From: Yponomeuta sedellus
Taxonomy: Eukaryota > Arthropoda > Insecta > Lepidoptera > Yponomeutidae
Reading direction: 5' to 3'
Assembly: GCA_934045075.1 (NCBI GenBank)
Contig: OW203724.1
Location: 1,728,501 to 1,792,500, forward strand
DNA length: 64,000 nt
In this document: positions 36,543 through 48,040 of the stretch, in pieces
Position numbering within the stretch: position 1 is the stretch's first letter
How the letters are laid out: every line of letters begins with the position of its first letter
Made by a program: the position numbers and the translations under genes
The notes under the pieces: model-generated
What the model was told of the DNA's origin: nothing
Databases searched by the model: none
The model's input: only the letters and a program-made list of their open reading frames with translations

Positions 36543-37239
36543 AATGCAGCCTCTAATAGTGCATCGTTGAAACATTGTTATGGCTTACAGCAATTCACCC
36601 GTCGTACACTGAGTAGTAATTCTGACCAAGGTACCTATCAGATATTTTTTTATCGATATTGAATATGTGTATGGCACATCACTATGACATTGAAACATCT
36701 TAGTATTTTTCTCATAGTATATTAATTACGTTATTTAACATAATTCATGATCTTGCTCTTGTGCAAGATGACAAAAACTGTAGCCAGAAATACTTACCGG
36801 TCTTCATCCCTAGGAAATTTACCCATAAACTCTCTTTTGGTACCCTTAGACCGGCTGCATCTTATTTTACAAATGGCACAAGTTCGACACCATCCGATCA
36901 ATGCCAATATTAAAAGAAAATCACTAAACACTGTACAACAAGATACACACAGCTAGATATTGAACTTAAAACACAAAAATTTTAACTAGAAAACGTTCTA
37001 TGTGCCGCGTTCCGCCATATTTGTTATGTTTTCAGTTTGACATTGACAACAAAGAAAGAGTAAGTAGTATTAATAAAGAGTGAGACAAATATATGTCCGC
37101 CATTAAAACGGGGCTAAATGCGAACAAATAATTCAAAGTTCCTACTTGCGCTAGGCTGGGTAGGAATAGGTACCGAGAAGTCGGTAGGTTCGAGACACTT
37201 TGTTTAGGTCCCGTTCGTCCCGTTTATACCCCTAGCGAA

Positions 37240-37480
37240 ACTACGGGTGAGGGGATTTAATTGTTCTTTGGGTGAGGGTTAATTCTCTATGTAAGTGTGG
37301 TATGGACGAAGGGTCGCTTGATCATATCTTCTTCGACTGTCCAAAACTTACTTCTTCGCTTTATGATTTCCTTCCATCAGACATTCCTCTCCCAACAAAT
37401 TTTCGATCGGTGTTGCCCTTTGTATTTTCCCCTTTTAAAGTTTTATGTAATTTTTTTAAATGAAACAATAGTTCGTCAAC
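37240..37480 (+). pseudogene. Non-LTR retrotransposon C-terminal fragment
   Basis: The frame around 37272-37463 reads LCKCGMDEGSLDHIFFDCP, the CCHC-like motif at the C terminus of many insect LINE polymerases. About 60 residues only; 5'-truncated. Confidence 0.65.
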
Positions 37481-37720
37481 TGCCTACTGCAATGTGCGAG
37501 GTGCGAGTACTATAAAAAAAAGTGCCATTTAAACACTATTTGAAAACGGAACATGGCCGCGCAGTCGAAATATCTATGTGATCGAAACGGTCACGTATAT
37601 TTGTGACGTAGGTAGATACGAATGTAGGTACTTATAGACGAGTAAACCCTAATTTTCGGGTGTATGTGAACACTAATTGAAGTGTACAGAAATCAATACA
37701 AATTAATATTGATAAGTCCC

Positions 37721-37726
37721 TTTATT
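37721..37726 (-). terminator. Candidate GTF2E2 polyadenylation signal
   Basis: AATAAA on the minus strand about 210 bp downstream of the GTF2E2 stop codon. Confidence 0.5.
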
Positions 37727-37935
37727 GCCCAGACTCAAATTACCCACCATGTCTCAGTAATGGGGCACCACAGGTTATTTTCCGGATTTTGACACTTCTA
37801 AGTCTGAAACGCGTAGAAATGCCAGATACCAGTGAACGCCTGGACTCTACTTTGTGTTAGATAGGTAGATCTTTATATAGTCTTTGATAGGTAGGTAGGA
37901 GAACAAAAACCTTAGAGCAGTCTTTATACTTTAAT

Positions 37936-40900
37936 CTAATTAGGTTTAACGGATACACCTCTCTGAGTCAATGTGTTGTCTTCATAGGTTTCAAGTACGC
38001 CAGCCATGTGTTCATTGTCCCGGGGCTTTTTAAACTGACGTCGTTTCTGTGAAGCTTTCTTCCTCTTGGGAAGAACCGGTTTTCGGAGCCCATGGTCTTG
38101 CATGGACTTGATGCCTTGCTTTTCCAAGTATTCTTCTATTTTTGCATCGTCCATAGCGTCCACGGCTGTTGCGCGCCATAGTTTTACGAACTCTTCATCA
38201 ACCTGTAACAGAAAAACCTATTTAGAGGCTAAAAATTCCACCAATGGCGGGACTCGAACCCGCGACCTCTAGCTAACCGTGCCAGCTGGTGCCAGCGCTC
38301 TCCTAACTGAGCTAATGGGCAAGTACCGCCATCAGCGAAATTTCGAACCTCTTTACAATTTTCTCTGTATAATTTACAGGCAGCGACATCTGGCTGAAGT
38401 AATTTGCATCGCTTGCAGCCCTGAGTACCTGCTTTGCAGTTAGGTTTTACATCGGAATGATATCGCTGTACCCACATGATTTTTTTTTGTTGCACTAACC
38501 CGTGCTAAGGACAATTTTTTTTAAAAACCTATTTAGGCGCTAAAAATTCCACCCATGCCGGGATTCAAACCCGCGACCTCTGGCTAACCGTGCCAGCGCT
38601 TAGCCAAAGGTCGCGACATTGCCATTGTCCTTAGCACGGGTTAGTGCAACAAAAAAAAACATAATATCTGTAACAAAAAATCAAAAGTTGCTATTTTGTT
38701 CCGTCGCATGATCAAACTTTTGTTTTTTTTTCCTTTATATTTTTACGGTCGAGAGTACGACGGTAAACATATTTCATTCCGCTTTGATAGTAGTAGTAAC
38801 TTTTGTCATTTTTTGGCACGATCAGCGACACCGTTTGCGACAAAACGCCTATAAACTGAGGCAAAAATCTGCATTTACTATGTGTAGCGTCCACCTCTTT
38901 GTGTGTAGCGTCCAACCCACCACCATCCGTAGTTTTTAGTTACTAAGATGAGTCACTGTCCGAGCCTACTAAGATCGTGAAAACTCTGCTTAAGAGACTT
39001 AAGCAAATACTTAGTCGACTACTTCAAATTATTAACCGGTTGCTCGCACACTAACAATCCACGCAATGAAGAGTTAGACGGAGTTTACACGTTCAGTCTG
39101 GCGTCTCAGTTCAGTCCGTGACCTCGATCAAGCTCCGATTGATGCCAGACTGATGAAGCATCTAAATATTCGAATATCCTGCATTCTGGTCCATCAGTCT
39201 ACTGAATAGACAAGCAGTCTGCCGTCAGTCGAACCAGACTGACGGAATTGACTCACGCCCGACTGAACGTGTAAACACCTTCTTTTATCAGGCCTTATCA
39301 CGCGCTTCGAATTCTTGACGTTTGAAATAACAATTAGTATGGCTTTCGACAGTTAGACGATTGAAATCGTTCCGCCTAGTTTTAAGCTACAGATTAATCG
39401 AGGCTAAGCTAGGAGGTACTTACATCTAAAGTAGCAGTCTTGTCGTCGTAAAATAGGATTTTCTTTTTGTCAGAGGGCTTTGTTATGTAGAGTATTTCTT
39501 GGGCCAACCGCGCTTAGAATTCTTGACGTTTGCAATAACAATTAGTATGGCTTTCGACAGTTAGACGATTGGAATCGTTCCGCCTAGTTTTAAGCTACAG
39601 ATTAATCGATGCTAAGCCAGGAGGTACTTACATCTAAAGTAGCAGTCTTGTCGTTGTAAAATAGGATTTTCTTTTTGTCAGAGGGCTTTGTTATGTAGAG
39701 TATTTCTTGGGCCAAACTTTTTAATGCCTTTTCGCAGTGTGGCAAAGATTCCTGAACGTCATCAAGTAGAACGCCTCCCAGACCCTTCAAGTCCTGCTGT
39801 TTCAGCAGTCTGAAAAAAAACATACTTATTTTTAAATTGTATTTCTTAATGATTCGCGATACCCATACATAGTTATATATTAAACAAGTCTAATCGGTAT
39901 TGTTTGTTAGGTAAAATGTAATTAATTCTAGACTTAATTCAGTCTACTCGTGACCACGGCAACAGCTACGCTGCCGAGACTTCGGGAATTAAGGTAATTA
40001 CGTTTTATTGACCTAATAAATAATCGCGATTAGACCCATTAAAGCATAACTAGTTTTTAATATTTGGAGTTATCTTAATGCAGTTGTTATCTACCAAAAC
40101 CAGATGGTCTAACGACCTGGGAGTCAAATCTCACTACATTAGCAAATAATTCGTATAAGACTCTTTTGGCTTATGACTTGAATTCTACATAAAAAGTCGA
40201 GCGCCAGCTGAAATCTGTATTCTGAACGCCTTGCTAGATTGAATTCGAATGAGAAAATAAATATCTAATGACTGTCGAGTTGTCTCATCTTATTTTCATG
40301 CGACAAATGTCTAAGCCTTCGAATATTTTGCGTCTACGCTTCGCAACAATTCGCATTTTGAATGTCTAAGGTCGAGACTTTCCAGTTTAGCGCCACAAAA
40401 CGCGTCGCTCGTGCCATCGTACTTCTCGAGTCGGCCTACGGAGTATCCTGTTGAGACAGCCAATGTATTGCAAGTGTTTGAAGACAAATTAATTCTGTAC
40501 GTAATACAGAGAATATTGTAAAGAGGTTCGAAATTTCACTGATGCCGGTGAGTCGCCCATTAGCTCAGTTGAAAAGAGCGCTGGCACGGATAGCCAGAGG
40601 TAGCGGGTTCGAATCCCGGCATGGGTGGAATTTTTAGCCTCTAAATAGGTTTTTAAAATTGTCCTTAGCACGGGTTAGTGCATTAAAAATAATATGACAA
40701 ATTAATATTTTCTATTTCTATATCACAAAAAATTAATTGTGGTATACTAGAGGTATAAGATCTTCTTTCCCCAAAAATTATATGTATTCGTGGCCTAAAA
40801 AACAACAACTACACGATAATATAAAAAAATATACCTATTGTACCTAACAACTTCATGGCATATGTACTGATATTTCACAATTTGATCACAACACGTGACA

Positions 40901-43900
40901 CAATTTATGAAAATTAATGAGTTTACCTTAGTAATGACTTTTTGTCTTTGATTTTATATATTGGCTTGAAGCAGTATTTTCCATCTGGTGTGCACTCGAT
41001 TTTCGGATTATTCTGTAGAGCTTCAGTCTGCAGCCACTGTGAACGACAATGATTATTAATAAATAAGCTATTTGACAGTGTGAAAAAGTATTAATTATAT
41101 GCATTTGTATCAATTATGAGTTTCAAAACCGATTTAAGGCATTTTATCTAAAAAAAAAAATGGAACATTTCTGAAAAAAAATGGAAGAAACTTGATACTT
41201 TAGTATTTGTAGCAATTTATCGAAAACGGCCAGGATTGGTCGAATCGCTCATGACGTCACAGCTCAGTAAATATAGGGATCCGAGAACCCACAGAACAAT
41301 TAAACCAATAGAAGAAACGATGGTCACGTGACAGCGTACAGGCCTAATTGTCAAAACGATGCCTTAATGCCCTGAGTAAGAGTCCAAATTAAGATGGTAA
41401 TGTAACTTACAATAGTGGCAGCACTCTGAATGTTTTCAAATTTAGTCGGGTTATCGCAAGTGCAAAATCTGTGAAGACGTCGTCGGATTATTTTAGAAAA
41501 TTGAAATAACTAAAATATTTTGGTGCACACAACTTACCCTGGGATATTGTACAATAAATGCACAACGAGGTGAAAAGTGCGTGGTGGCTGCAGGTCACAT
41601 AAGAAACAAAGAAAACGGAGATTATAATATGAACTTCCAAATGTGAGTACCTAAAACCTATGTTTTCTCGCATAAAAGGACCAACGGATAAAATATCACT
41701 TTGTAAATAAACTTCCTAATGACTCATCAACCAAAATTACCGTAATTGTTGCTTCTCGAACCCTTCTACGCTCTAAAATTAAGAAAATAAACCAATCCAT
41801 TTGTAGGTTGTCCTAGTGATGGGATGGCAAAAGCATGGTCGATGAAAATTCGCCTCAGTAGTAGTATAGTCGATACTTGTTCATCACGCCTTCTTAATAC
41901 ATAATCCATTGTTTCTTCTTGTTCAAGTTTTCCCAAATTGATAAATGGAAGCAAAAGCACGCAAAACGCAGAAATAAGAAACAGGACCAAAACGACTGTA
42001 AACTGCGCTCAAGGCACTTTAGACACGAGTGATTGGGACGAAGAAACTTATTGCGAACACGCCTGAAGGAAGATGTGGTGCCCACCTTAGACCAGTAAAA
42101 ATGGAAGTAATGGTGAGAAAGTTAAACATTTGTTGCAGAATATGTACCTCTACCTTTTCATATACACTTATCACATGTTTTTACAAAACAGGATGCTCCC
42201 AGGAGTTTATTTTGTATTCGAGCATAACGAGAATAACTATGAAAACTTACAATATTTTTTTTCCTTTGCCATACTTCTTTAGTTAAGTCTACTACATCCA
42301 AACAGTGTCCCAGGCACCACAGCATCCGAGTGGTGCCTTCATCCATTTAATTCATTTAACAGTTTATCTTTATTTAAAAATTTCTAAATCGTAATAAGTA
42401 AACAGTGTGATATGAGAATTGATAATATAAAAAAAAACAAGCCCGAACATCCCACATCACGATGTTGCTTATATTAAGACTTCTACGTGTACACAATTTG
42501 TTTTCCAAACCCCATCAGCTGTTTTATGTTTGTCCTGAATTTAAATCTCACCCAAGGACAATACAAACTACCATAGACTTACCCACAAAAAACCATCTCT
42601 CCAACAGTGTAAATCATAGATAAAGAAAAGTTGAAATATAAAAACAAAATGTTAAATGAATGGACGTCAAAGCTGTTAGTTTCACAATTAATAAATTATG
42701 TGGTGATCACCTTATTGCAAAAAATATCTGACTATATAGATGCAAATTGTACCTTACTTCAAAGTATATAATTAATTATCAGGATCAGTCAATAATAGAC
42801 GTAGCTTGTAACCCAAATAGCTTTTATAAAGAGATCTAAAACGAAAGTGTTTAAAAGTGGAATATGTTATTATTTAAGCAGCTCTCTTTTGTAGGTACGC
42901 CTTTATCAAAAGTTTCTGTTTGTTTTCAGGTCAGTACTGAACATGGGAAGTGAGCAAAATGTCTGTTATCTGCCAATGCCACGGTCATATTCTTCTTTCT
43001 TGATCAAATTTACTGCAGCCTGACGTAGTTGATGATCCTTATAGTCTTGCGTTCGAAAATTCCTTAGTTGATGTGGTCATCAAACCCTATACCTGTTGTC
43101 TAAAATCTGTCAATAAAACGTATTCAAATATCAGAATTCATCACTTGACACATCAAATTACTGCATCCATCGAATTACTGAATTATTACTTGCAATAATA
43201 ATATAATATTGTGATAATTAAATACGACTTTTAACGACAGATTGCGGTCGAAGATGGATTTACCTAGTCAATATTAGCAATAGTATTTTCCTTTTCAAAT
43301 TTCATTGCAAGATAAACAACTTTTTAACACAAGGACCTAACTCGATCTGTATTTAAAAATTGGAAGAAGAAACGTAACGTAAATTTGGATGTCGTTACGG
43401 ATTTTATTCAGGAAGAAATCTGAGACGGAGTATTATGCTGACGTTGACGTATATAATTGTAAATTCACTATTTTGTATAAAAAAGTGTTGCTTTTTAAAT
43501 TATTGTTACTTATTTTGATTAAACATGATTTAAAACTTATATACAAAGCAATTTATTATAATTATTTACATGATTTAGTCCAAGGTGTCTTAATTTTTCA
43601 ACGTTTCTATCGATATCGATGGAGAGTTAGGCCTATCCCTAGTCGGTAGCGTTTGACAGTAGGGCCTGTACGCACCTTGAAATCGGTGCATTGATAAACG
43701 TAGTGCCATCTCTTTTTTTCTTATGGAAGGTTGGTTAGCGAAAGCAGGACAACATTACTGTCGAAGGTTTCTGCGAAGTTACTGCTACCCCTTGCGAGAA
43801 CCCGAGAGTTGACTTGACGTTTGTTTGCTTATTGACCAATGAGGTCACTTATTCCTGTGCCACACCTTATTGCTCAAGAGTGTTTGGGCGACGTATTTTA

Positions 43901-46900
43901 AAAAATATTTCCTTTTTTTAGAATAAATACACAAAATTAACACTTTTTTAACACTTACTAAACTCCAACGAAAAATCTGAGTTGGTTTCCAGAAACCTGT
44001 TAAGTAAAATTTTAAATAGGCATTTAAAACACTCGCCTTATCACTAAAACACACCATTCTGGTTTTGTTTCTATAATGTCAATTTGAAATGAATAGGAAT
44101 ATTGCAGGATCACTACTATTGCACGGGTTTTGATTTGCTGCACTGTCATAATAAATATTCATGGACATTTTACACAGATCTCATTAGCCCTATACTAAGT
44201 ACAACTAAATGACTTGTGTTATAATGCGGCTGGGGATCGAACCCGAGACCTTCGGTTTTACAGTCTGCAGCGTGCCAAACCGCTGCGCCACCGAGGCCGT
44301 CAGTATTTTCAGTATAAGAAATTTGTTTTCGTTTTCAATACAAGAAATTTGAATTATTAACCTGTTTAACTTTATTGCCGACATCCAGTTGGTTGGTCTC
44401 GTCAAGTACTTCATCAATGGTGAGGGGATGGTCGTCGCCTTCTTGGTGTCGAGCCTTCATGTGCCGGACGATGCGAGCCAGCACACCAAAACGGTATGAG
44501 GAGCTACCCGTCATGGTCTTGTAGCTAGAAATATAGCAAGGTTAAACAAAGTTAAAGTCGAGTAACACGGTACAGTTCTTTTATCTGTTTGACTGTCTTA
44601 GACATGTGAGACAAGCAAACGACTACGCGAGCTCCGTCTCTGCTCACTATGATTGAGCTCTGCGAATCGGAGCGAAACCTGGTCGGACTTTTCCGATATA
44701 ACAACACCCGTAAGTAAATCCGGACCAAAAGTCTACAATGTCTTAGACATGGTTAAGAGATTCAATTATATTACGCTAGCAATGGCGTAACTAAAGGGTG
44801 GTAGGGCTGGCCAAATGCCACGGGCCCCCGACCCAAGGGGGCCCCAGCCCAAGAGGCCGCGAGCTCAAAAATTATTGAAATAAAATTGTTATTTTCATTA
44901 CATTGTAAATATTTGCAGGTTTTCTCACGATGTTGTTCCTTCACCGAAAGGTTAGCGAATAGAAGATGAATGTGAAGTCTCCAATCCGCACGAGGCTGGC
45001 GAAGAGACTAGTCCATTCCCTCTCGCCTAAGAGAGGAGGCCTATTCCCAGCACTCGGACGTAAATAGGCTGGAGAATGTGAATGTGAGAATGTACTTAAA
45101 TGTATATACCTATGCCCTCGAAAATAAATTTGTTAGTAGACTAACCTGTAAAGTAACGATTTTTAATTACAGAACTCACCCTTCATCAAGAGAATTTGCC
45201 ACGGGCCCCAGATTGTATAGTTACGCGACTATACGTTAGGTAAATCGATAGTCATCTATAACCACAATGCTCTGTCTAAAAAAAACCTATTCAGAGGCTA
45301 AAAATTCCACCCATGCCGGGAATCGAACCCGTGATCTCTGGCTGAAGGTGCCAGCGTTCTCCAAACTGAGCCATTAGCTCGGTTGGGAGTTGGGAGTACT
45401 CAGTCGATATATAAGATGGCACTGCCTGTAAATAATACGGAGAACATTGTAAATAGGTTCAAAATTTCGCTGATGCCGGCACTTGCCCATTAGCTCAGTT
45501 GGGAGAGCGCTGGCACGATTAGCCAGAGGTCGCGGGTTCGAGTCCCGGCATGGGTGGAATTTTTAGCCACTAAATAGGGTGCAAAAAAAAGAATACTGTC
45601 TAGTACTATCCACTCCACTAATGGTACTAATGGTAATAAGGTTTGTTTATTTGTTACACTTTATGGAACAAAATTATAAAACCCATATAAAAGGTTGTGC
45701 TTAAAATGAGTGTAAAGATGTACAAAGGTAGACTAATTTTAAAAGAAATCTCTCCCGGCAAGCTTGAGAGAATTTCAGAGTAATAAAAGGTTTCATTGAA
45801 AGATTTTTTTTCGCAAGTATTAGACAATTTTTGAACGAAAACTTTCATACTGAACACTACCCATTATTGATTTTAAACCGAATTTGTATTTGATTTTTTG
45901 GTGGAATAGTCTGATCAGGTATAAGTAATATAAAAAAATCAAGAAAGGTATAAAATCAGTTAAGTTAATGGGCTTTCAAATCGATAATATTCGACAATGT
46001 TAGACTCATACATTATATTATTGGCCACCACAAACATTATTTTGCCGAATTAATTAGGGTACCTGTTTTCAGATCTACCAACTACACAAAACAATCTTTA
46101 AAATCTATAGGTAAGCAGTTTCATGAGGAGCTGCGGAGTTTATTACCAAACACTGAAAATATAACAATATGAATGTCTAAATAGCTACATTTTTAATTTA
46201 TTGTTCCCAAGTAACAGATTTCTGTAAGATAAATGAATCAGAAAAGTTTCGATTTCTATTTGGTGTTCAATTTGAACGGCATAATGTCACCCAATTCCAA
46301 ATGTAACTTGAGTATAGAATTTAGGTATCCTTACTTGGAGGCATCCAGCTTTGGTGCAGAGCTCACGGAAGTGGATGGTTTACTCTTCTTTTTGCTGTCA
46401 TCTTTACTTGATGAAGATTCATCTTTTTTCTTCTTTTCTATGCTGCAAGGTTAAAATGTACTGTGGTTAAATGTATGTGCCTTTATTTACAACTTCATAA
46501 ACAATGCATAACTGTCACACAACAAATATTTTAAATGAAAGTATGCAGAGTAATCAAAACCCCTATCATGGTAATCAGATATAATATTAATGAGGCAGTA
46601 TGAAAATGTTTCTTAACAATGAGATTGTTCCGATACCACTAGTATTGAGAACCATTGAATGTACCCACTGTGTGTATCCTCTAATCACGAATCAGAATTT
46701 ACTCAGACATTTTTGTTTCGTGGAATATCTGACAGAAAAACTATTTCATGTTTTGTTATGTGCACTGATGGCTGTCTCATCTCTTGTCATCTCTGTGTTC
46801 ATCATGGCTCAGCAAAAGACACTGAATAATGGCAGACCGCGTTTGTAATAAATAACAACAAATAATTCTATTGCATATTACAATTTTCATTTCATTTCAC

Positions 46901-47452
46901 AAGATATATCTGATGTCTCGACGTAACAAAAGTACTAAAAACAAAACAGGTTTTCATAATTTTTTAATAATAACACTTCATAAATTATTGTTGGCCATTG
47001 GTTAGGTACATGAGAAGGTTGAGTGTCTCGGGTTAACAGTTTGTAGAAGGTTCACTGAGACCAGTTGACGCAGTGCAGAAGTAGTATCGCCCCTGGTGAC
47101 AAACTAAGATTCACGATGCTATGGTAACCAGGGACATTGAAAACATGGAAATACACCCAGACTGAGGCCATTTGTACAAATTACGTATAGCAGCCTCCAG
47201 TGGTAATCAAACTAATGACTTCTGTTAAACATGTTAACCGCTAGACCAACAAGTCACACATTTGAGACAATGCATGTGTCATGTGCGTGTGTGAGAAAAC
47301 AATATGAGATATGATTATTCCCTTCAATGTCTGACGTTTGGTTGGCTATCATAACAGTTTGTAATGCAACAGTAGTGAGCACAACTGTACCTTGGTGTAG
47401 CGAGAGCTTTCTTCTTAAAAGCCTCGCGTTCCCGCAACAGTGCTGGGTCCAT
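37936..47452 (-). CDS. GTF2E2: TFIIE beta subunit (6 exons, complete)
   Basis: General transcription factor TFIIE, beta chain, which acts with TFIIE-alpha in the nucleus to recruit and regulate TFIIH at the RNA polymerase II pre-initiation complex. Coding exons on the minus strand: 47391-47452, 46335-46442, 44362-44524, 40927-41036, 39632-39809 and 37936-38202. They total 888 nt and encode 295 residues; the human protein is of very similar length. All introns are GT/AG and all phases join. The N terminus is [15 protein letters not shown]. It is followed by a Lys/Ser-rich linker, a winged-helix core ([49 protein letters not shown]), then [10 protein letters not shown] and a basic C-terminal region ([37 protein letters not shown]). 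A CAG acceptor lies about 16 nt before the ATG, so a 5' UTR intron is possible. The match to the family is very close. Confidence 0.95.
38212..38480 (-). mobile_element. tRNA-like repeat at the last GTF2E2 intron acceptor
   Basis: Full copy with leader (38330-38480), tRNA-like core (about 38239-38327, carrying an extra GCTGGTGCCA duplication) and tail. Its tail (AAATAGGTTTTT on the minus strand) ends about 8 nt before the acceptor AG at 38203-38204, so it forms the intron's pyrimidine tract. Confidence 0.85.
38489..38655 (-). mobile_element. tRNA-like repeat, rearranged copy with inverted ends
   Basis: Begins GCACTAACCCGTGCTAAGG and ends with the complement (CCTTAGCACGGGTTAGTGC, about 38637-38655). 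The tRNA-like core is truncated in the D-arm half. Confidence 0.75.
39301..39716. repeat. GTF2E2: 208-bp tandem duplication including part of a GTF2E2 exon
   Basis: Copy A (39301-39508) and copy B (39509-39716) are highly similar. Copy B contains the 3' part of exon 5 and its donor. Copy A carries the same coding stretch ([19 protein letters not shown]) and donor but no acceptor, because the duplication starts inside the exon. Copy A is therefore a truncated pseudo-exon in intron 5. Confidence 0.92.
40483..40690 (+). mobile_element. tRNA-like repeat in GTF2E2 intron
   Basis: tRNA-like core 40555-40626 with A box (TAGCTCAGTTGAAAAGAG) and B box (GGTTCGAATCC), followed by the family tail ending GGGTTAGTGCATTAAAAATA. 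A cloverleaf can be drawn (D arm GCTC/GAGC, anticodon arm CTGGC/GCCAG), but the anticodon loop ACGGATA lacks the universal U33, so it is not a functional tRNA. Confidence 0.8.
41425..43795. repeat. Segmental duplication, copy II (GTF2E2 intron)
   Basis: Uninterrupted relative of 25865-33318, lying between GTF2E2 exons at 41036 and 44362. Differences from copy I include many substitutions and an extra segment of about 210 bp around 43210-43425. It acts as the empty-site reference for the two large insertions in copy I. No gene recognised inside. Confidence 0.85.
44215..44305 (-). mobile_element. tRNA-derived SINE head
   Basis: On the minus strand: GGCCTCGGTGGCGCAGCGGT (A box) to GGTCTCGGGTTCGATCCCC (B box). 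It ends close to the GTF2E2 exon 44362-44524. Confidence 0.75.
44775..45230. repeat. Unclassified repeat with CCACGGGCCC motifs
   Basis: The left end (GGCGTAACTAAAGGGTGG..GCCACGGGCCCC) and the right end (GCCACGGGCCCC..TAGTTACGC) share short blocks. Between them is a SINE-like stretch with TCACGATGTTGTTCCTTCACCG. Probably a composite of two old elements. Confidence 0.45.
45284..45580. mobile_element. Two tRNA-like repeats in head-to-head orientation
   Basis: A degraded minus copy (45284-45395) is followed by a plus copy with an intact core (45485-45555; B box GGTTCGAGTCC). It lies in the GTF2E2 intron between 44524 and 46335. Confidence 0.78.
47058..47260 (-). mobile_element. tRNA-derived SINE (family of 61854-62040)
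   Basis: Reverse copy with CTATGGTAACCAGGGAC..CATGGAAATACACCCAG and a degraded tRNA-like head near 47215-47260 (GTTAACCGCTAGACCAAC). It lies in GTF2E2 intron 1. Confidence 0.6.
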
Positions 47453-47790
47453 TTTGCGTTTACGCTGAAAGGTAAGAAAGAAGGTACTAAGGTAGGAATA
47501 AGTCTATGTGTAATGCAGATATGTTATTTGCATTTGTATTCTAAACACCGAACAATTTCGTTTCGTTCGTTTTCTTCTGCTATAATCTTTTTCACAATAC
47601 CACAATCACAAACGCAATGAATACAATCAATCACAATCACATCACACCTAGAGGACAGACAATAATGACATTTATGACATGACAACATTGACACTTGTAG
47701 TGTTGCCAGATTCTGAATAGCCAAAGTCGCCAAAGTTTGGAAAAAGAGTCGCGCAAAACTTGACTATTTTCTTTTAGCCCAAACTTTTTT

Positions 47791-47800
47791 AAATGGCGGC
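47791..47800 (+). promoter_or_regulatory. YY1/Pho-like motif upstream of GTF2E2
   Basis: AAATGGCGGC about 340 bp upstream of the GTF2E2 start codon matches the YY1/Pho core ATGGCGGC. Placement upstream of a housekeeping gene is plausible but unproven. Confidence 0.35.
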
Positions 47801-47879
47801 GCGTGTAGTTTTCAACGCAACTAGTTTCTAAAATTCTTTCAATGGAGAACACAAAAAAGTTAAAGTGTTACTACCTTAA

Positions 47880-48040
47880 GATAAGATAAGAATATTCTTT
47901 ATTGTACACTGGAAAAACCACAAATACAAAACAATTGCAAATATACATAGTACAATTGGCGGCCTTATTGCTAAAAGCAATTTCTTCCAGACAACCTTAC
48001 GATGGAAAGTTGCTGAAGGAAATTAGAAAGACGGGTAGCC
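47880..48040. repeat. LINE 3' tail-like repeat
   Basis: GATAAGAATATTCTTTATTG..CAATTGGCGGCCTTATTGCT is a pattern seen at lepidopteran LINE 3' ends. Short related pieces occur at 33605-33660 and 59868-59905. Confidence 0.5.

Larger units (their letters stand above)
34140..37165 (-). pseudogene. THAP zinc-finger gene, copy I (gene or relic)
   Basis: Inverted paralogue of 49955-51885. Exon 1 (lower bound 36798) carries CAIC and KFPRDEDR. Exon 2 (35306-35450) carries WVKIVEDL and VCRDHFRPKDF. Together they form a C2CH THAP DNA-binding domain with CX2C, 50 residues, then CX2H, and conserved W, F and FP positions. Further candidate exons: 35022-35118, then segments matching copy II exons 4-5, and a terminal exon in the frame 34299-34559 ending ..SINVVPM. 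The last exons repeat a DHNYC motif. With the simplest splicing, the 97-nt third exon contains two in-frame TGA codons in both copies, so coding capacity is doubtful. A 1066-bp element interrupts intron 1. Confidence 0.6.

Noticed and set aside
40555..40626. Functional tRNA gene (and the other similar cores)
   Set aside because: A and B boxes and arms are present, but the anticodon loop lacks U33, the acceptor pairing is imperfect, and the same flanks recur at every copy, so these are dispersed repeats.
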